A model generated the notes under the pieces. That model worked only from the letters and a program-made list of their open reading frames with translations, did no database searches and was not told where the DNA came from. Below are positions 12,757 to 23,436 of a stretch of DNA of 64,000 nt, piece by piece (the first letter of the stretch is position 1; the number at the start of each line of letters is the position of its first letter). Origin of the DNA: Hyposmocoma kahamanoa (taxonomy: Eukaryota > Arthropoda > Insecta > Lepidoptera > Cosmopterigidae); contig NW_020654422.1 of assembly GCF_003589595.1 (NCBI RefSeq), positions 4,736,027 to 4,800,026 on the forward strand. The letters run 5' to 3'. The position numbers and the translations under genes were made by a program.

Positions 12757-13272
12757 GTACCGAGTAACGGGATGAACGTATCGTGCAGTGGTAAGTGATA
12801 CGATTGTCTACAATAATTGCAGTGCTCCTTAGAGCTTTAAATCACAAAGATATGAGTGGTCGCGTGCCTATAATTTCGCCAGCATCTTGACTCTTCATAA
12901 CTTTTATATAAAAACAAAACCAACGTCAAAAGTTCGTGGAATTATATCTATTGGCCAAATTTTATTGAATTCGGTTATCGGAAAGTGTGCAAAACCAGAA
13001 TCATCCCCTAGTTTGTCACCTTTAGAGGTGGAATATTTCTTTCAAATTTAAATGGGACCTATACTGAGGTAGGTTGGAAAGATCCAACAAAAAAATAATC
13101 ATCAAAATCGGTTCACAATATTGTGAAGCAGCAGGAGTTATCGCGTAACACACATACAAAATCTGTCGATTTGAGAACCTCTTCCTTTTTTTTGAAGTCG
13201 ATTAAAAATCGAAGTTACTGTTTGGTGGCGGAAATAGATAGAATCCTTTCAGAAGGAGCTCTACTGCTACTA
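12757..13272 (-). mobile_element. Repeat A split by element E
   Basis: The A 3' half (12757-12900) and 5' end (13212-13272, GGTGGCGGAAATAGATAG to GCTCTACTGCTACT) are separated by an E copy at 12910-13210. The interruption falls at the CTTCATAAC/GTTACTG site of the A consensus. Confidence 0.8.
12910..13210 (-). mobile_element. Element E inserted in repeat A
   Basis: It starts AAAACCAACGTCAAAAGTTC and ends TTTTTTTTGAAGTCGATTAA, the two short inverted ends ACCGACxTCAAAA of this common lepidopteran repeat. It contains GGTTATCGGAAAGTGTGCAA and TTAGAGGTGGAATATTTC. Confidence 0.8.
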
Positions 13273-13667
13273 CTTTCTGTTGAGACGGAAACTAAGTAGA
13301 GAAATTTTCTTCTGAGATCTAAAGATAATTTTGTCATTTCTTCCTCAAAAATATTAATTACTTAAGTCTTTAAAAGATGTAAATGCTTAGATACTTTTCA
13401 GACAAGTATACTCCACTATATCCTCGACCACATCATCATTTACAATCAAGTGGAAAAGACTGTCAAGACAAAAACCCATATTTAACCACTTCAAGCCATT
13501 CGATACAGAACATAGGGATATGATACTTATGTTATCTCTGGACCTAATGGTATGCATGGAAGGCTATACTCAACCTAAGCGTGACTTCGTGTGTAGCACT
13601 GAGACTATTAAGACATTTATTCATATCCAGTTAAACCAAAGCACTGCAAAACTTACACTGTTGCAAA
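13273..13667. other. Unassigned stretch
   Basis: No repeat family or coding signal recognised. Confidence 0.45.
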
Positions 13668-13812
13668 AATCTTCACCCTGAGACATAAGTTGAAAAGTTC
13701 CTTGTAATTTCACCAGCACCCTCTTCCAAACCGGAACGCTGTAAGGCTCACATTCCTGCTCGACGACAGAAATAGATAAGGTTCGTCCCTGGTCGAACTT
13801 CACAAACACTGC
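13668..13812 (-). mobile_element. Repeat A, 5' half, degraded
   Basis: CACCCTGAGACATAAGTTGA and CACATTCCTGCTCGACGACA correspond to the centre and 5' part. The A-rich end is missing. Confidence 0.7.
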
Positions 13813-14099
13813 TTAACTGCATCTAAAAAAGAAGGTTACGTCATTTAAAAGAAATATTTTAGCCTAACAAAAAAAAAACACGAATCCACCGACTGTCATG
13901 TCAGTTTGTGTTCATTAGTCTGTCGAATTGCTAGCCATGTAAGCCAGCACGAAAAAGGTCAAAAAGGTCACAGAAAGGTACCGCTTCCACAAGTTAAAAG
14001 CAAACTGATACGTATAGTCAAATCCAAAATATATATATTATATTATCACATTATAGGTATTCATGTACAGTTACATAAACAAATGGGCAACATAAGTCT

Positions 14100-14225
14100 C
14101 TTAACAGGGTTCCGGCGGAATACGAGGGTCGGTCGTAGGCAACCGCCGCATTTACGTCGAGCCAGCACATTTTCACTGCTATACCTCTCAAAATGACCTT
14201 TAAATAAATTCATTCATTCATTTAA
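14100..14225 (+). mobile_element. Possible retroelement 3' end with (TTCA)n tail
   Basis: A GC-richer stretch (GGCAACCGCCGCATTTACGT) runs into AAATAAATTCATTCATTCAT, resembling a LINE 3' terminus. The 96-codon frame at 13906-14196 overlaps it but shows no domain. Confidence 0.3.
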
Positions 14226-14794
14226 AACTTCTTAGATCATATTTTTACACTGTATGGTTGTATACATATAGAATTTATTTCAGATGGTTTAGTAAGTACT
14301 ATTGTTATCGAAATGAATAAAGTTTTCAGCAATCTAATTATCTTGTTTATCGACAAGTATCTAATGAAACCCACTCACATAATATTATACGAGTGAGCAG
14401 TTATACTTTCCCATTTCACATAATCATACTTTACCATTGCAAAACTGTTGTACAAATATTGAACAATTACTATTTAAACAATTGTTCCCAATTTTTATTT
14501 CGTTAAATAGGTATCACGATGTTTTCACTTCTATGACATTCAATTTGTTTCTCTAACCGTTTACTAAACCGGGGTTACCCCTCTCCCAACTGAACTATGG
14601 AACCAGTCAGCAGATCTTACTTATATCTCCACGTGCCCATGGAAGTCCTTTATTTTTGAGGTTTAAACGGCTTTGTTGCCCATTCTTCCATTGTTTGAAC
14701 AAATCAAGACTGAGTGTGCGACGTAAATTACTTACGCATTGTATTATTTCACTTACAAGAACTTCACAGAGACATGCGTTCCATTATAAGTATA
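14226..14794. other. Unassigned AT-rich stretch
   Basis: Nothing recognised. Confidence 0.45.
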
Positions 14795-15257
14795 GGCTGT
14801 TCCAATCCATTTTGAACAAAAAGTAAACAAACCTGTTTGGTTAAAATTCTAAAGCAATCACTCAATAAATCGAATACGTGTTACTACACTTTCACGTATA
14901 TTTAGAAGATTTCGACTTGATATATCATCACCTTTTCCAACAATATTCATTTCGATAGCATCGTAAAACCGTATTTGAAAAATGGTAGTCCAAAAGTGAG
15001 GTTATTATTTATGTGTACTTCTATGACTTCCCTATGGTTGCATAGTGCTGTTCGGAAAAAAAAACATTGGGTTCAATCAATTAAAGTTTCCTAATCGATT
15101 ATTACATATATTTAAAATCTTATATAGGTTATGTAAGGCAAACCGCTAGTATGACTCAATTGAACAAATCGCGTTACAATTGGCCATCACTAAACCGCCT
15201 ATGGTCGGGTCAGTGACTTGTTTGTTTACGTTTTGTTCAAAATGAATTGAAACGAAG
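14795..15257. mobile_element. TA-flanked inverted-repeat element (Tc1/mariner-type MITE)
   Basis: Ends of about 35 bp (14795-14830 and 15219-15257) share CATTTTGAACAAAA and GTAAACAAAC in inverted orientation. TA dinucleotides flank both ends (14793-14794 and 15258-15259). The 463 bp length and lack of coding fit a non-autonomous element. Confidence 0.62.
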
Positions 15258-15659
15258 TATTGTTCATGGGGAAAATTATAACATCGCGATTTAGGAAACA
15301 ATTCAAAAATTATCAATGCCATCTAGCAGTATAACCGAAATAACGTCTTTTAAACATTCCATATTCAAACAATGTTTGAAAACATCGTTTCAAAAAGGTC
15401 AGGTCAAGGGTACTATCTATAAAGCGTATTTGAATAGACTGATGTATGAGTTAAGGAAACGAATAAGGTGTAGCTAGTGGATGTTCGCAATTTTTGCTTA
15501 AGTGCCTACTGGGAGACGGGCGAGGCGTGATGATTTATATGTATAATAGAGAGCTCATAACAGTGTTTTCTTTGAGCTGTTAACTGTTATAAACAAGTTT
15601 ATTCTATAGATTTAAATTCAAATAAAATTTCATACAGTGACTATCAATGTCGCGACGAT

Positions 15660-15837
15660 GACAATCTTTTTCTTATCGTATCGATAGTATACAACTATGA
15701 CTATAATGCTTGCCATCGTGGTGAAACGATCTGATAATCAGCGTATGGTACTCGCTGATTGTTGTCCAGGGTGCGTCGACGTACAGCGAAAAGGAGGAGG
15801 ACGAGGCGTCGTATGAGGAGGCTCTTGTCGTGCACTC
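15660..15837 (+). mobile_element. Repeat D fragment
   Basis: CTTATCGTATCGATAG, TAATGCTTGCCATCGTGGTG and TACTCGCTGATTGTTGTCCA match repeat D copies at 18298-18718 and (reversed) 52688-53163. This copy lacks the repeat A insertion found in those two and is cut on the right by the GC-rich element at 15838. Confidence 0.65.
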
Positions 15838-16486
15838 TAAGGTCACACACTGGACGAAAGAGGGCGGCGGCGCGGTGGCGACTGCGGTGCGGGCGGCGCG
15901 GCGGCGCGGTAAAAGTGGCCTAATCTCGACGCCAGCGAGCAGTTCACTTAGTTTGCGGGGGTAAAATGATGAGAGCGTGAACGCGATGTCGATGCTGTGA
16001 CGTGACGTTTTATTCAGTATGAGTTATTATGGGGAAAGAAGACGTGAACCTGCACTACTACGAAATTATGAAGACTAAAGACAAAATCCGGATATTATGT
16101 TGTATGATAAGGCGACAATGAGCGTCATTGTACCACACAGCACAGTGCGCGTGACGACGGATCATGCGCCCTGCAATCCCGTGCTGAGACGCGTTGGCAG
16201 TGTTTTGTACGGCGCGTGTTTTCTATACAAACTGAGGTACTTCAGTATAACGTCAAAAACGCAGTTCCGCACACCTTTGCGTAGTGCGGAGCAGTGTGAT
16301 AATCGCCTAACGCTAGAATAACTGTGAAAACGTTTGACTGTATTCTTGCAATATGTTGTCAAAAGCATATTATAGATGTGCAAACCTATTAGGCATTACG
16401 TTCAAGTCGCGTAAGCCGCTGCCGCCCGGATCGCAGTCGCCACCGCGCCACTGCCGCCACTCGCTATCACCCAGTTTGTAGCCTTA
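15838..16486. mobile_element. GC-rich terminal-inverted-repeat element
   Basis: The left end (TAAGGTCACACACTGGACGA, then GGCGCGGTGGCGACTGCG at about 15870) is mirrored at the right end (CGCAGTCGCCACCGCGCC, then GTTTGTAGCCTTA to 16486). Arms are about 75 bp with an 18 bp identical core. The 649 bp body has one 74-codon frame and no domain. GC content is far above the surroundings, which would otherwise suggest a CpG-island promoter. Confidence 0.62.
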
Positions 16487-16699
16487 TGACTATTATTTAA
16501 TTATGTATTTACATCGATTTGGACTGAACATATTTTCTTATTTACCACAGCACTATTACAATTTGAGGACATCATTATATTGTTAATAAAAATGGATATC
16601 GTTCGACGTATAGTTAAGAACTGTATCTAAGACGATATGTAACGAAGAAGTTGTCTGAATTTACGATTGAAAATAATAATAATATGCCCATAACCACAG

Positions 16700-16875
16700 C
16701 AACTACCTAGTCTCAAGCTAGGATTGCACTACGAGTACCAGAGCAACAGATATCACTCCAGGACATTAACCGGAACACCGTATAAGTTCATTTCCCAAAT
16801 TAGTCCTACCGAGAATCGAACACGGGACTTCCTCATCCATCGTCCACAGTATAAATCTCTAGGTCACCGAGGTCA
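16700..16875 (-). mobile_element. tRNA-headed SINE S3
   Basis: On the minus strand, GACCTCGGTGACCTAGAGAT then GATGAGGAAGTCCC and GTGTTCGATTCTCGG give a tRNA-like head with a near-consensus B box. Related heads occur at 39100-39235 and 61262-61332. Confidence 0.6.
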
Positions 16876-17103
16876 TCACTAATAGAAATGCGATTACTAG
16901 AACAGCAAAATGTAGATATTGGTATGCGATCTCTTCATATCTTCATCTCTCATCATCTCTTCCATCTATACATAGCTGCTTCATGATGTTTTCAATATCC
17001 ATACATCGAACAAGATGTGTACAATATTTCGAAGTCAGTCATAATCATATATAATACAACAACGCTTTCAGGATGCTAATGGATGCATCAGGCATGTTCG
17101 TAA

Positions 17104-17170
17104 GAGGGCGTGTCGCTTAACACCAGGTGCACAACTTGTCCGTCCCGTATCTTAGGTAGTACCATTAAAA
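17104..17170 (+). mobile_element. Repeat A, 3'-end fragment
   Basis: GTGTCGCTTAACACCAGGTG and ACTTGTCCGTCCCGT are the last 65 bases of the repeat; strongly 5'-truncated. Confidence 0.65.
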
Positions 17171-17354
17171 AATGTTTTATTAGTATTAGGTTGTGATTAA
17201 TCGGAAAGCATGATTAAAGTTATTTAATGAAAATCACATAAAAACTGTGAAAACAATAATATTTAATAATAACAATAATAAGTTGATAACATCAAAACAA
17301 ATATACAAATGTCAAAAGTTAGACAATGATGTCAGGGTTTTATCACGACCACGA

Positions 17355-17592
17355 CGGCGAACACCGTGGTCGAATGGCTTGCACACTGTTTTCGACTGTT
17401 TTCGCCATCTCTGAGGTGCCGGGTTCGATCTCCGGCTGAGTCAAAGTAGTAAAACTAACTTTTCTACATAGTTTCGGGTCTGGGTGTATGTAGTACCGTT
17501 GTTATTTCCGATTTCCATAACACGAGTGCTTTAGTTATTTACTTTGGTATCGGAGCAACGTATGTGGTGTTGTCTAACACCATATTTACACT
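17355..17592 (+). mobile_element. tRNA-headed SINE S4
   Basis: A box GTGGTCGAATGG and B box GGTTCGATCTCC head a body with GATTTCCATAACACGAGTGC, TTTAGTTATTTACTTTGG and TGTGGTGTTGTCTAACA, a lepidopteran SINE arrangement I recognise. It is the only copy seen in the window. Confidence 0.75.
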
Positions 17593-17996
17593 ATCATTTA
17601 AAAATCATCCTAATATAATTTTTTAATGGGCTGAAGTGGTAGACTATAGCTTGTATCAAGTAGTAGGATATAGGTTAACAGAGAAACAAAGCATCGACAC
17701 CCTTTTAAAGGATCTAAGCAACAAATAGTTAATTAAAGATGTGGCTCGTGCCCCGAGCACGGGTATAAGGATTACTGAGAGCGCCTTACTGCGATCCCAG
17801 CTAACGCTAAATGCTTTTAAATTACAATCTTATTTGGAGTATTTTTTACTAAACTCTTTAGGAGAAAACCGTTCCCGGTCGTGTTACAATATAAATGAAT
17901 TTATATTTTACGTTATTCACGCAAGTTAGTAAAAATGGATCAACAACTTTTACGCATCTCTAATTTGTAAATTTAGACCTCATATAGCATATTTAT
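17593..17996. other. Unassigned stretch
   Basis: Includes a 62-codon frame (17741-17929) without features. Confidence 0.45.
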
Positions 17997-18297
17997 AGCA
18001 GTAGAGCTCCTTGTGAAGGAGTCCGTCCAGGGAAGTATTGTCACCTTACCTATTTCTGCCGCCAAGCAGTAATGTGAGCATTACTGCGCTCCGAGTTTGA
18101 AAGTTAGGGGTGCTGGTGAAATTTCAGGCACATGGGACTTGTTAACTTATGTCTCAGGGGGACTGGCGCAGTGACAGTGCCCATCAGACCTTTGCAATTT
18201 AAAGCTCTGAATGGCACTGCAACTGTTATGGACAGTTGTGTCGCTTATCACTAGGCGCACGACTTGTTCGTCCCGTCACTTGATATTATAAAAAAAA
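17997..18297 (+). mobile_element. Repeat A, full length
   Basis: It runs from CAGTAGAGCTCCTTGTGAAG to CGTCCCGTCACTTGATATTA plus an A-run. Repeat D sequence (GAGTACTTATAATGCTTGC) starts immediately after the A-run, the same junction as at 53163/53164 in reverse. Confidence 0.88.
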
Positions 18298-18718
18298 GAG
18301 TACTTATAATGCTTGCTACCCTTATGAAAGAATTTTCCAATAAGCTTAAAGTACTAAGTATTGTCCAGGGTGCGCCAGACTTATAGGAAAGGAATAGTAC
18401 GTCGTGCGGAGAAGCTCCTTTGATTCACCCCGATCTAAATAGTTTCATCTAGGCTTTCCGCTAGTGGACTTATCACGACTAAATTGAAAACGTCGTAAAG
18501 AAAAACAAGGTCACGGATACCTTTAACTTTAACTTTATGAGAGCATTAATGCCTAGGTCAGGATTATAGCAAGTGGAAGGTTTCTACCTAAAGAGGAAGT
18601 GTGAGTATGTTGTTACAAGCATTTCAGGAGTCACAGTAAAATGACAATACTTTTTTGTAACATCACGAGCCTAATGGCAGACTATCTACTAATGCTCGTT
18701 TTGCTAAAAAGAGACGGA
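18298..18718 (+). mobile_element. Repeat D
   Basis: It matches 52688-53163 in inverse orientation over its whole length, e.g. GGTGCGCCAGACTTATAGGA, TAGCAAGTGGAAGG, GAGTATGTTGTTACAAGCAT and CTAAAAAGAGACGGAGC. No coding capacity is evident. Class unknown. Confidence 0.68.
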
Positions 18719-19200
18719 GCTCTGAGTGGCCATGCAACTGTTATCGATAGATAGAATAAATATTACGGTTTACTTTTTCCTTCTTGGTTTAACAAATAAA
18801 ATTACCTTTGTACGAACAATCGTTTGTACTATTTATTACTTTCCCACGCACATACTTGAGTTAGTAAGGAAACATAAACGTGTGTCTGCTTCTATCTACA
18901 TGCGTATATACCAACAAAAAACGTATTCCCCGGTTTACTTTATCCTCGGCAACAATAACCGCATTAGCGTAACAAAGACGGCTATGGCGGGTATTCTTCA
19001 AACTACCCTTTGTGAACTGTTTACTTTCGATAATGGTCTCCTTATTGTAACGATAAGCAAATTTTCATTGCATTAACGTTGCAATGATGCAACATTAAAA
19101 TATTGTATGTTTTTAATATACCCAAACCCTTTTAACGCAAAATATGAACAAGAAGTTTACCACCATTCACTTCCACTTCCACCTTTTTTTTTATTTCGTG
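18719..19200. other. Short repeat A scrap then unassigned sequence
   Basis: GCTCTGAGTGGC and ATGCAACTGTTATCGATA (18719-18748) come from repeat A. A 116-codon frame (18726-19076) begins inside that scrap, so it is not a native gene start, and has no domain features. Confidence 0.4.
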
Positions 19201-19289
19201 TTCGATCGGCTGGTCTGGAAATCTTTGAGGGAGGCCTATGTTCAGCAGTGGATGTCTTCCGGCTGATATGATGATGATGATGATGATGA
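19201..19289 (+). mobile_element. RTE-type LINE 3' end with (GAT)n tail
   Basis: GAGGCCTATGTTCAGCAGTG, then a GGCTGATAT, is followed by a run of GAT triplets to 19289. This 3' end is shared by lepidopteran RTE LINEs and the SINEs they mobilise. Only the last 90 bases are present. Confidence 0.75.
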
Positions 19290-19290
19290 A

Positions 19291-19735
19291 GTGCGCACTG
19301 GTCCTCCGTCTCATTTAAGTCACGATGAGGTCAACGATGTAGCATGCACACCTACATAATGCCTATTCACTCTCGCCTTGAAAAGGTCCAAGTTTTAGCG
19401 CTCGGGTAACAAGGTCCGCAGGTGGAGAATTCCGCTAACCGCTCGCCATATAAATGTGGAAGCGAGACGCTTCGTGCGAATCCTGTGAATATTCACAACA
19501 TAGGGGTGGAACCCCAGCCCACGTTTAGTCCCGCGATGATAGAAAGGGGAAGGCGGAATCAAATTAAATAATTCCATCACACACTCTTCGTGATATATCC
19601 TGTAGAATACCGATAAACAGCCAAGTCTACGGCGGTGTCCAAGGCTCTGCACTTCGCCTCTACTAATTTCGAGTCACCTATAAGCCCCTTGCCACGCTTG
19701 TCTATTGAATCCAAGGTGGATGAAACCTTACCTAT
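19291..19735 (-). pseudogene. LINE reverse-transcriptase C-terminus and 3' UTR remnant
   Basis: On the minus strand the frames contain LIGDSKLVEAK, then HRRRLGCLSVFYRIYHEECV and ELFNLIPP, then RTKRLASTFIWRAVSG, in that order. This is the characteristic C-terminal block of CR1/Jockey-type reverse-transcriptase proteins (LehRRdvgsLsvFYRIYHGECS, then a FxPRTxxxWNxLP-type motif). At least one frameshift (near 19.6 kb) and loss of the WNSLP motif make it a pseudogene. The 3' UTR follows to 19291. An RTE 3' end abuts it at 19289 and repeat A at 19738. Confidence 0.8.
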
Positions 19736-19737
19736 TT

Positions 19738-19855
19738 TATGTAAGGGTGCTGGTGAAATTACAAACACATGGGACTTGTCAACGTCTTATGTCTCAGGGT
19801 GACGGGCGCAGTGGCAGTGCCCCCAAGATCTTTGCGATTTAAAGCTCTGAGTAAT
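19738..19855 (+). mobile_element. Repeat A, central fragment
   Basis: GTAAGGGTGCTGGTGAAATT through GCGATTTAAAGCTCTGAGTA, joined directly to repeat D sequence. Confidence 0.7.
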
Positions 19856-19960
19856 AAGTTCTTATCGTATCGATGGCATACACTATAAGGCTCGTATCGT
19901 GGTGAAAGGATTCTGGATTCTAAAAGAACTCGTCTACTGTCCAATGCCGTCGAGTGATTA
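19856..19960 (+). mobile_element. Repeat D fragment without the A insertion
   Basis: TTCTTATCGTATCGATGGCA, then TACACTATAAGGCTCGTATCG and TGGTGAAAGGATT read straight through the site that carries repeat A in the other D copies. Confidence 0.55.
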
Positions 19961-19971
19961 CTAATCAATAG

Positions 19972-20283
19972 GTAGTAGCCGTTAAGTTCCTTGTGAAAGA
20001 GGTTGCCCAGAGATGTACTGCCACCTCATCTATTTCTCCTACCAAGCAATAATGTGAGCATTACCGCATTTCGTTTTTGAAGGGTAAGAGTCGTGACGAA
20101 ATAACAGGCACTTAGGATTCGTCAACTAATGTTTCTGAGCGACGGGCGCACACGGCCACGGTGGGTGTGCCAGTTTATGACTTTAAGCACTGAGTGGCAC
20201 TGCAGCTGTTACGGACAGGCGTGTCGCTTACCAGCAGGCGCATGACTTGTTCGTCTGGTTACTTGATACCATAAAGAAACAAT
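19972..20283 (+). mobile_element. Repeat A, full length, diverged
   Basis: TAAGTTCCTTGTGAAAGAGG to GACTTGTTCGTCTGGTTACT. All blocks are present in order. Confidence 0.8.
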
Positions 20284-20334
20284 GTAAATTTCGGCGTCTT
20301 TTTCACAGTAAAATGTAGCATAATTCTGAATGTA

Positions 20335-20547
20335 CCTCGATCATTCTCGGTCTAGTGTTCACTACCTAATTTTCGTGGCAATTTTTATTATTTATGTATT
20401 CGATTTTATCATGCAATATTACTTAATATTCGAGTGTTGTAACGTGAAATATTATTCAATAATTGCGCGATACCATACTTGAATATTTAAATAATTAAAA
20501 TTGCCAAGGAAATTAGGTAGTGAACGCTAGTCCGACTATGCCCGAGC
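20335..20547. mobile_element. Hairpin MITE with TA flanks
   Basis: Arms of about 66 bp (20335-20400 and 20482-20547) are roughly 80% complementary, sharing GTTCACTACCTAATTT and GGCAATTTT. TA flanks are at 20333-20334 and 20548-20549. Nearly the whole 213 bp element folds on itself. Confidence 0.7.
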
Positions 20548-21094
20548 TATGTAATAAGTCAAATTTAAGTATGTTATCTCAATCTGCTATTCTCGAAGAG
20601 CAGCAATATATTGCTATATGTGGCGGTACATTATTAAAAAACTGCAAAGTTATATATGCTGTGTTAATTACGTAGAAAAATTTTATTGGATTCGATATTT
20701 TTATAATACGTGGAACAAGCAGTCGTATCGTAAATGAAAATGCATTAGCATTGAAAAATTTTAGGAGTATATTTCGTAATACTTTCATATAGAGCGCTCT
20801 ATATGAAACGCGTATGCGTGCGTTTCCGGGACTGACATACCAATGGAAATATAGAATCATTATAATATATAAACATCATGCGTGTAGGAAAATGTTGGCA
20901 TATTTTTTTAAGTAGATTTTTTCGTCTTTGGTTTTTTGTTTTTCAGTTTCATACAAACTCATTCATATTAAACATCAGTTACACGTCTTAAAATTGTTCA
21001 AAACCACATACCAAATGATCATGTGATTCATAATTTAAGTTTTTAAAAACCAAAAACAAAGATTTTTTGCCCCGGACTAGTCAAAACCTATATC
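20548..21094. other. Unassigned stretch
   Basis: Includes a 93-codon minus-strand frame (20579-20860) with no recognisable domain. Confidence 0.4.
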
Positions 21095-21200
21095 GATTTC
21101 AATGATTATTTTTTGTTACAAAGGAAGTATCGCAGTAGTGGTCCAATTTAAATTTTTGAACAAAATATTCCAACTCTAAGGGTTGTAAATTAAGGGATAA
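21095..21200 (+). mobile_element. Degraded element E fragment (tentative)
   Basis: AATGATTATTTTTTGTTACA followed by AGTGGTCCAATTTAAATTTT resembles the interior of E, including the GTGGTCCCATTT block. Both ends are lost. Confidence 0.4.
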
Positions 21201-21235
21201 ATCCGGTTCATTGTGTTTTATCTATTTTTGTAAAC

Positions 21236-21365
21236 AATGGGCACACACATAGACAACCACTAATTAACACGCAATCTCATGAGACAAATAAATATGGGCC
21301 ATACAAATATTTCTCGCGGTACCGGAAATCGAACCCGGGATCTGTACGTGACAGATCAGTTAAAT
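21236..21365 (-). mobile_element. tRNA-headed SINE S1, 3'-truncated
   Basis: The head B box (GGGTTCGATTTCCGG on the minus strand) and body (AGATTGCGTGTTAATTAGTG, TGTCTATGTGTGTGCCCA) are present. The CCCTAGTGCGG end is missing. Confidence 0.7.
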
Positions 21366-21394
21366 ATGCAAGAAGTACATAGAACTTTCGTAAG

Positions 21395-21570
21395 GTTTGC
21401 TGATTCGTTCCTTACCTCAGTTGAGAGAACGCCAGCCACGTTATGCGAAGGCGGTGGTGGTTCGAATCCAGCCGGATCGAAGGAATTTTTCTTAGTGTTC
21501 GATCATACTATTATTAATTAACACAAACTACTCAGTGAAGTAATTTCTCAAAAAAGAAAACAATTGGATG
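21395..21570 (+). mobile_element. Repeat B fragment with tRNA-like B box
   Basis: GGTTCGAATCCAGCCGGATC then TTTTTCTTAGTGTTCGATCA and an AT-rich tail; one arm of the foldback repeat B. Confidence 0.6.
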
Positions 21571-22175
21571 TCATGGTATTAAAACATCATGAAATTCAAT
21601 AAATTTACAAGATATTTTATGTACTACTCCTTTACTTATAATTCACTATAGTCGCAAACAAAAAGAAAAACTACAGCCAAACATTGTCGAAAACCCAAAT
21701 CCAAGATACAATATCAAGTAACGGTTTCAAAGAACATGGCCTGATAAATCCAATCAAATGTAAGCAGATTTTCGGATTGTATTCATAAAATGAATTCAAT
21801 ACTTAGAGTACGTCTGGAGTCTCTGTCGAATAGTGTTACTTTGAATACAATAAGAATTTCCATTTTGATTCAAGACTTGTGCTCGTAATATGGTTTATTC
21901 TAATTTACTAATCGTGAGTAAATGAAAATTATATACATAAATTCAATACGTTTTCATAATTTTCAGAATTTCTGCAATCATTATTGCACGATATTTTGAT
22001 AACATTTGAATAAAAAAAATAATCAATTCACATTGCCTTTAATTCGACGTCTGTATTATTCCTTCGCAGAAAGCAAACATAGATATCATGTACAAAAAAA
22101 TCTCTTCTAAAAAGACAGTAGATATAGAAATATAATATGTAGGATAGTGTTATGTAATATAAAAATGGGGACAAC
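21571..22175. other. Unassigned AT-rich stretch
   Basis: Nothing recognised. Confidence 0.45.
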
Positions 22176-22530
22176 CACTATGTTGTGGTTGCTAATAATT
22201 TGATTAGCAAATGGTTTGACCTACTTACTGCCTCTCAAGCAGAAGCCGTGGGTTCGAATCCGGGCTGCACCTCAGTTTTTCGTAATTTACTTACTAACAA
22301 GCTTGGTGAATTCTTGGTGAAATCTTACGAACTTTTTGGTGAAGGAGAACATCGTGAGGACACCAAGTCAAAGAAGGTCAGAAAACGTGTGACGTCTCCA
22401 ACTCGTATTGGGCCAGCGTGATGGACTTTGGCCCAAACCCACACCTGAGAGGGGTGGTACCGTGGACTGTTAGGGACCCGTGCTTAGCAGTGAGGCGTAT
22501 GATGGGGTTGATGATAATGAATATGGATAT
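22176..22530 (+). mobile_element. tRNA-headed SINE (S2), near full length
   Basis: The head contains CCTCTCAAGCAGAAGCCGTG and a perfect B box GGTTCGAATCC. The body contains GAGAACATCGTGAGGACACC, TTGGGCCAGCGTGATGGACT and CCCGTGCTTAGCAGTGAGG, and the tail is TGATGATAATGA. This is a widespread lepidopteran SINE plan: a Pol III promoter head with a tail borrowed from RTE LINEs. Just before the head, TTGCTAAT and ATTAGCAA form an 8 bp stem. Confidence 0.82.
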
Positions 22531-23027
22531 ATAAAAAACTCATGTTCATATAAGTGTATATATACCGGTCCTTCGAAAGGAAATAGAATCCTTTTGTGAG
22601 TATATACCAATCAAATGTACCTACTTACTATAATCCATTTCACATAGGATGGGTACAATGACAGACAATTTTTACGTTACATGCACACTGTTTTTAATTA
22701 CTCTCACAATTAGGTTACAAAAGGAAATAGTCAATTTGTTACTATAGACCAAAAACAAATAATATCTGTTTCAATCGCAATATTAATAAAGTAGACAGAA
22801 ACTGAAATGACAAAGGTAAATAGTACATTATTGCAGAGGCACGAAAGTAAGGGATTGCTGGACGAGTATGAGTTACAAGGACGAGCGCCAATGAGGCCTT
22901 GTATTAATACGAGTCAAGCAATCCCCGTTGCCGCAGAGGCATGTATAGAATTTTTCTCAAGAGGAATATGTATAATAGAAATAGTAAAAAAAAAATTAAT
23001 TGACATTAAAATTGCTAAAAGACAATG

Positions 23028-23135
23028 TTATTGTTTTTCCTGGCACATTAAAGTAGTCTGCTGAACTTCTGATGATATGTTTGAATGTGTATCTATGACT
23101 GTATTTTCGTTATCGCTCTTCTCACTAGCACTCAT
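23028..23135 (-). CDS. Small hydrophilic frame downstream of the candidate exon
   Basis: An ATG at 23135 in a favourable context (GCAAAAATGA) opens 35 codons starting MSASEKSDNENTVIDTHSNI and ending at TAA 23028. The product would be acidic and Ser/Asn-rich with no domain I recognise. It lies 218 bases beyond the splice donor of the candidate exon at 23353-23436 and in the same orientation, so it may belong to the same transcript or to the same transposon. It is too short to be convincing alone. Confidence 0.2.
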   Translation of the reverse strand: MSASEKSDNENTVIDTHSNISSEVQQTTLMCQEKQ

Positions 23136-23352
23136 TTTTGCGACCAAAATACAAAAAAAGACCAAAAAGCAAGAGAATATCAAAACACTAGTTTAAAAGT
23201 TTAAATGTTTTCTTTTTTTTAAGTAAGCAGTACAGGTAGGTATTTTTAATTCTCGCAGTTATGAAAACCTGTTTACCTGTTTACATAGTTCATTATTAGT
23301 AGGTAGATTTAAAAGTTTAGAGAAGACGACAGTAGTGGATTTTCATACTTAC

Positions 23353-23436
23353 TTTGCAGGCCTTGGCCGGGAAGAAGTCGCACGGTTCATAAATGACAAA
23401 CTTTCCGTGTTCGTTTTTTGAAAGTAATACAAACAT
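23353..23436 (-). CDS. Candidate first coding exon, unidentified protein
   Basis: An ATG at 23436 opens a 28-codon stretch (starting MFVLLSKNEHGKFVIYEPCD and ending in AKACK) that runs in phase into AAA|GTAAGT, a consensus splice donor at 23347-23352. The second half of the exon is rich in G/C-ending codons (GTC, CCG, TGC, GAC, TTC, GCC, AAG), unlike the AT-rich surroundings. Upstream on the minus strand (23440-23720) is a lysine/asparagine-coding, A-rich stretch that could be a 5' UTR. Without splicing the frame would end after 39 codons at 23317. I do not recognise the protein. It could be a host gene exon or an exon of a DNA transposon. No convincing acceptor in the right phase was found in the next 500 bases. 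Confidence 0.38.

Noticed and set aside
13906..14196. 96-codon open frame
   Set aside because: No recognisable domain; its end coincides with a possible retroelement 3' tail.
16014..16045. Insect core promoter (TCAGT initiator with a downstream GACGTG)
   Set aside because: The spacing is off by about three bases from the expected downstream element, and the region lies inside a TIR element.
18726..19076. 116-codon open frame
   Set aside because: The start lies in a repeat A scrap; AT-rich residues, no domain, no second copy.
19132..19314. 60-codon frame with an Ile run
   Set aside because: The Ile run is the (GAT)n tail of the RTE 3' end read on the other strand.
23341..23389. Plus-strand terminal exon after TACTTTGCAG, ending in TAA
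   Set aside because: Only 11 codons; the same bases are better explained as the minus-strand donor AAA|GTAAGT of the candidate exon.
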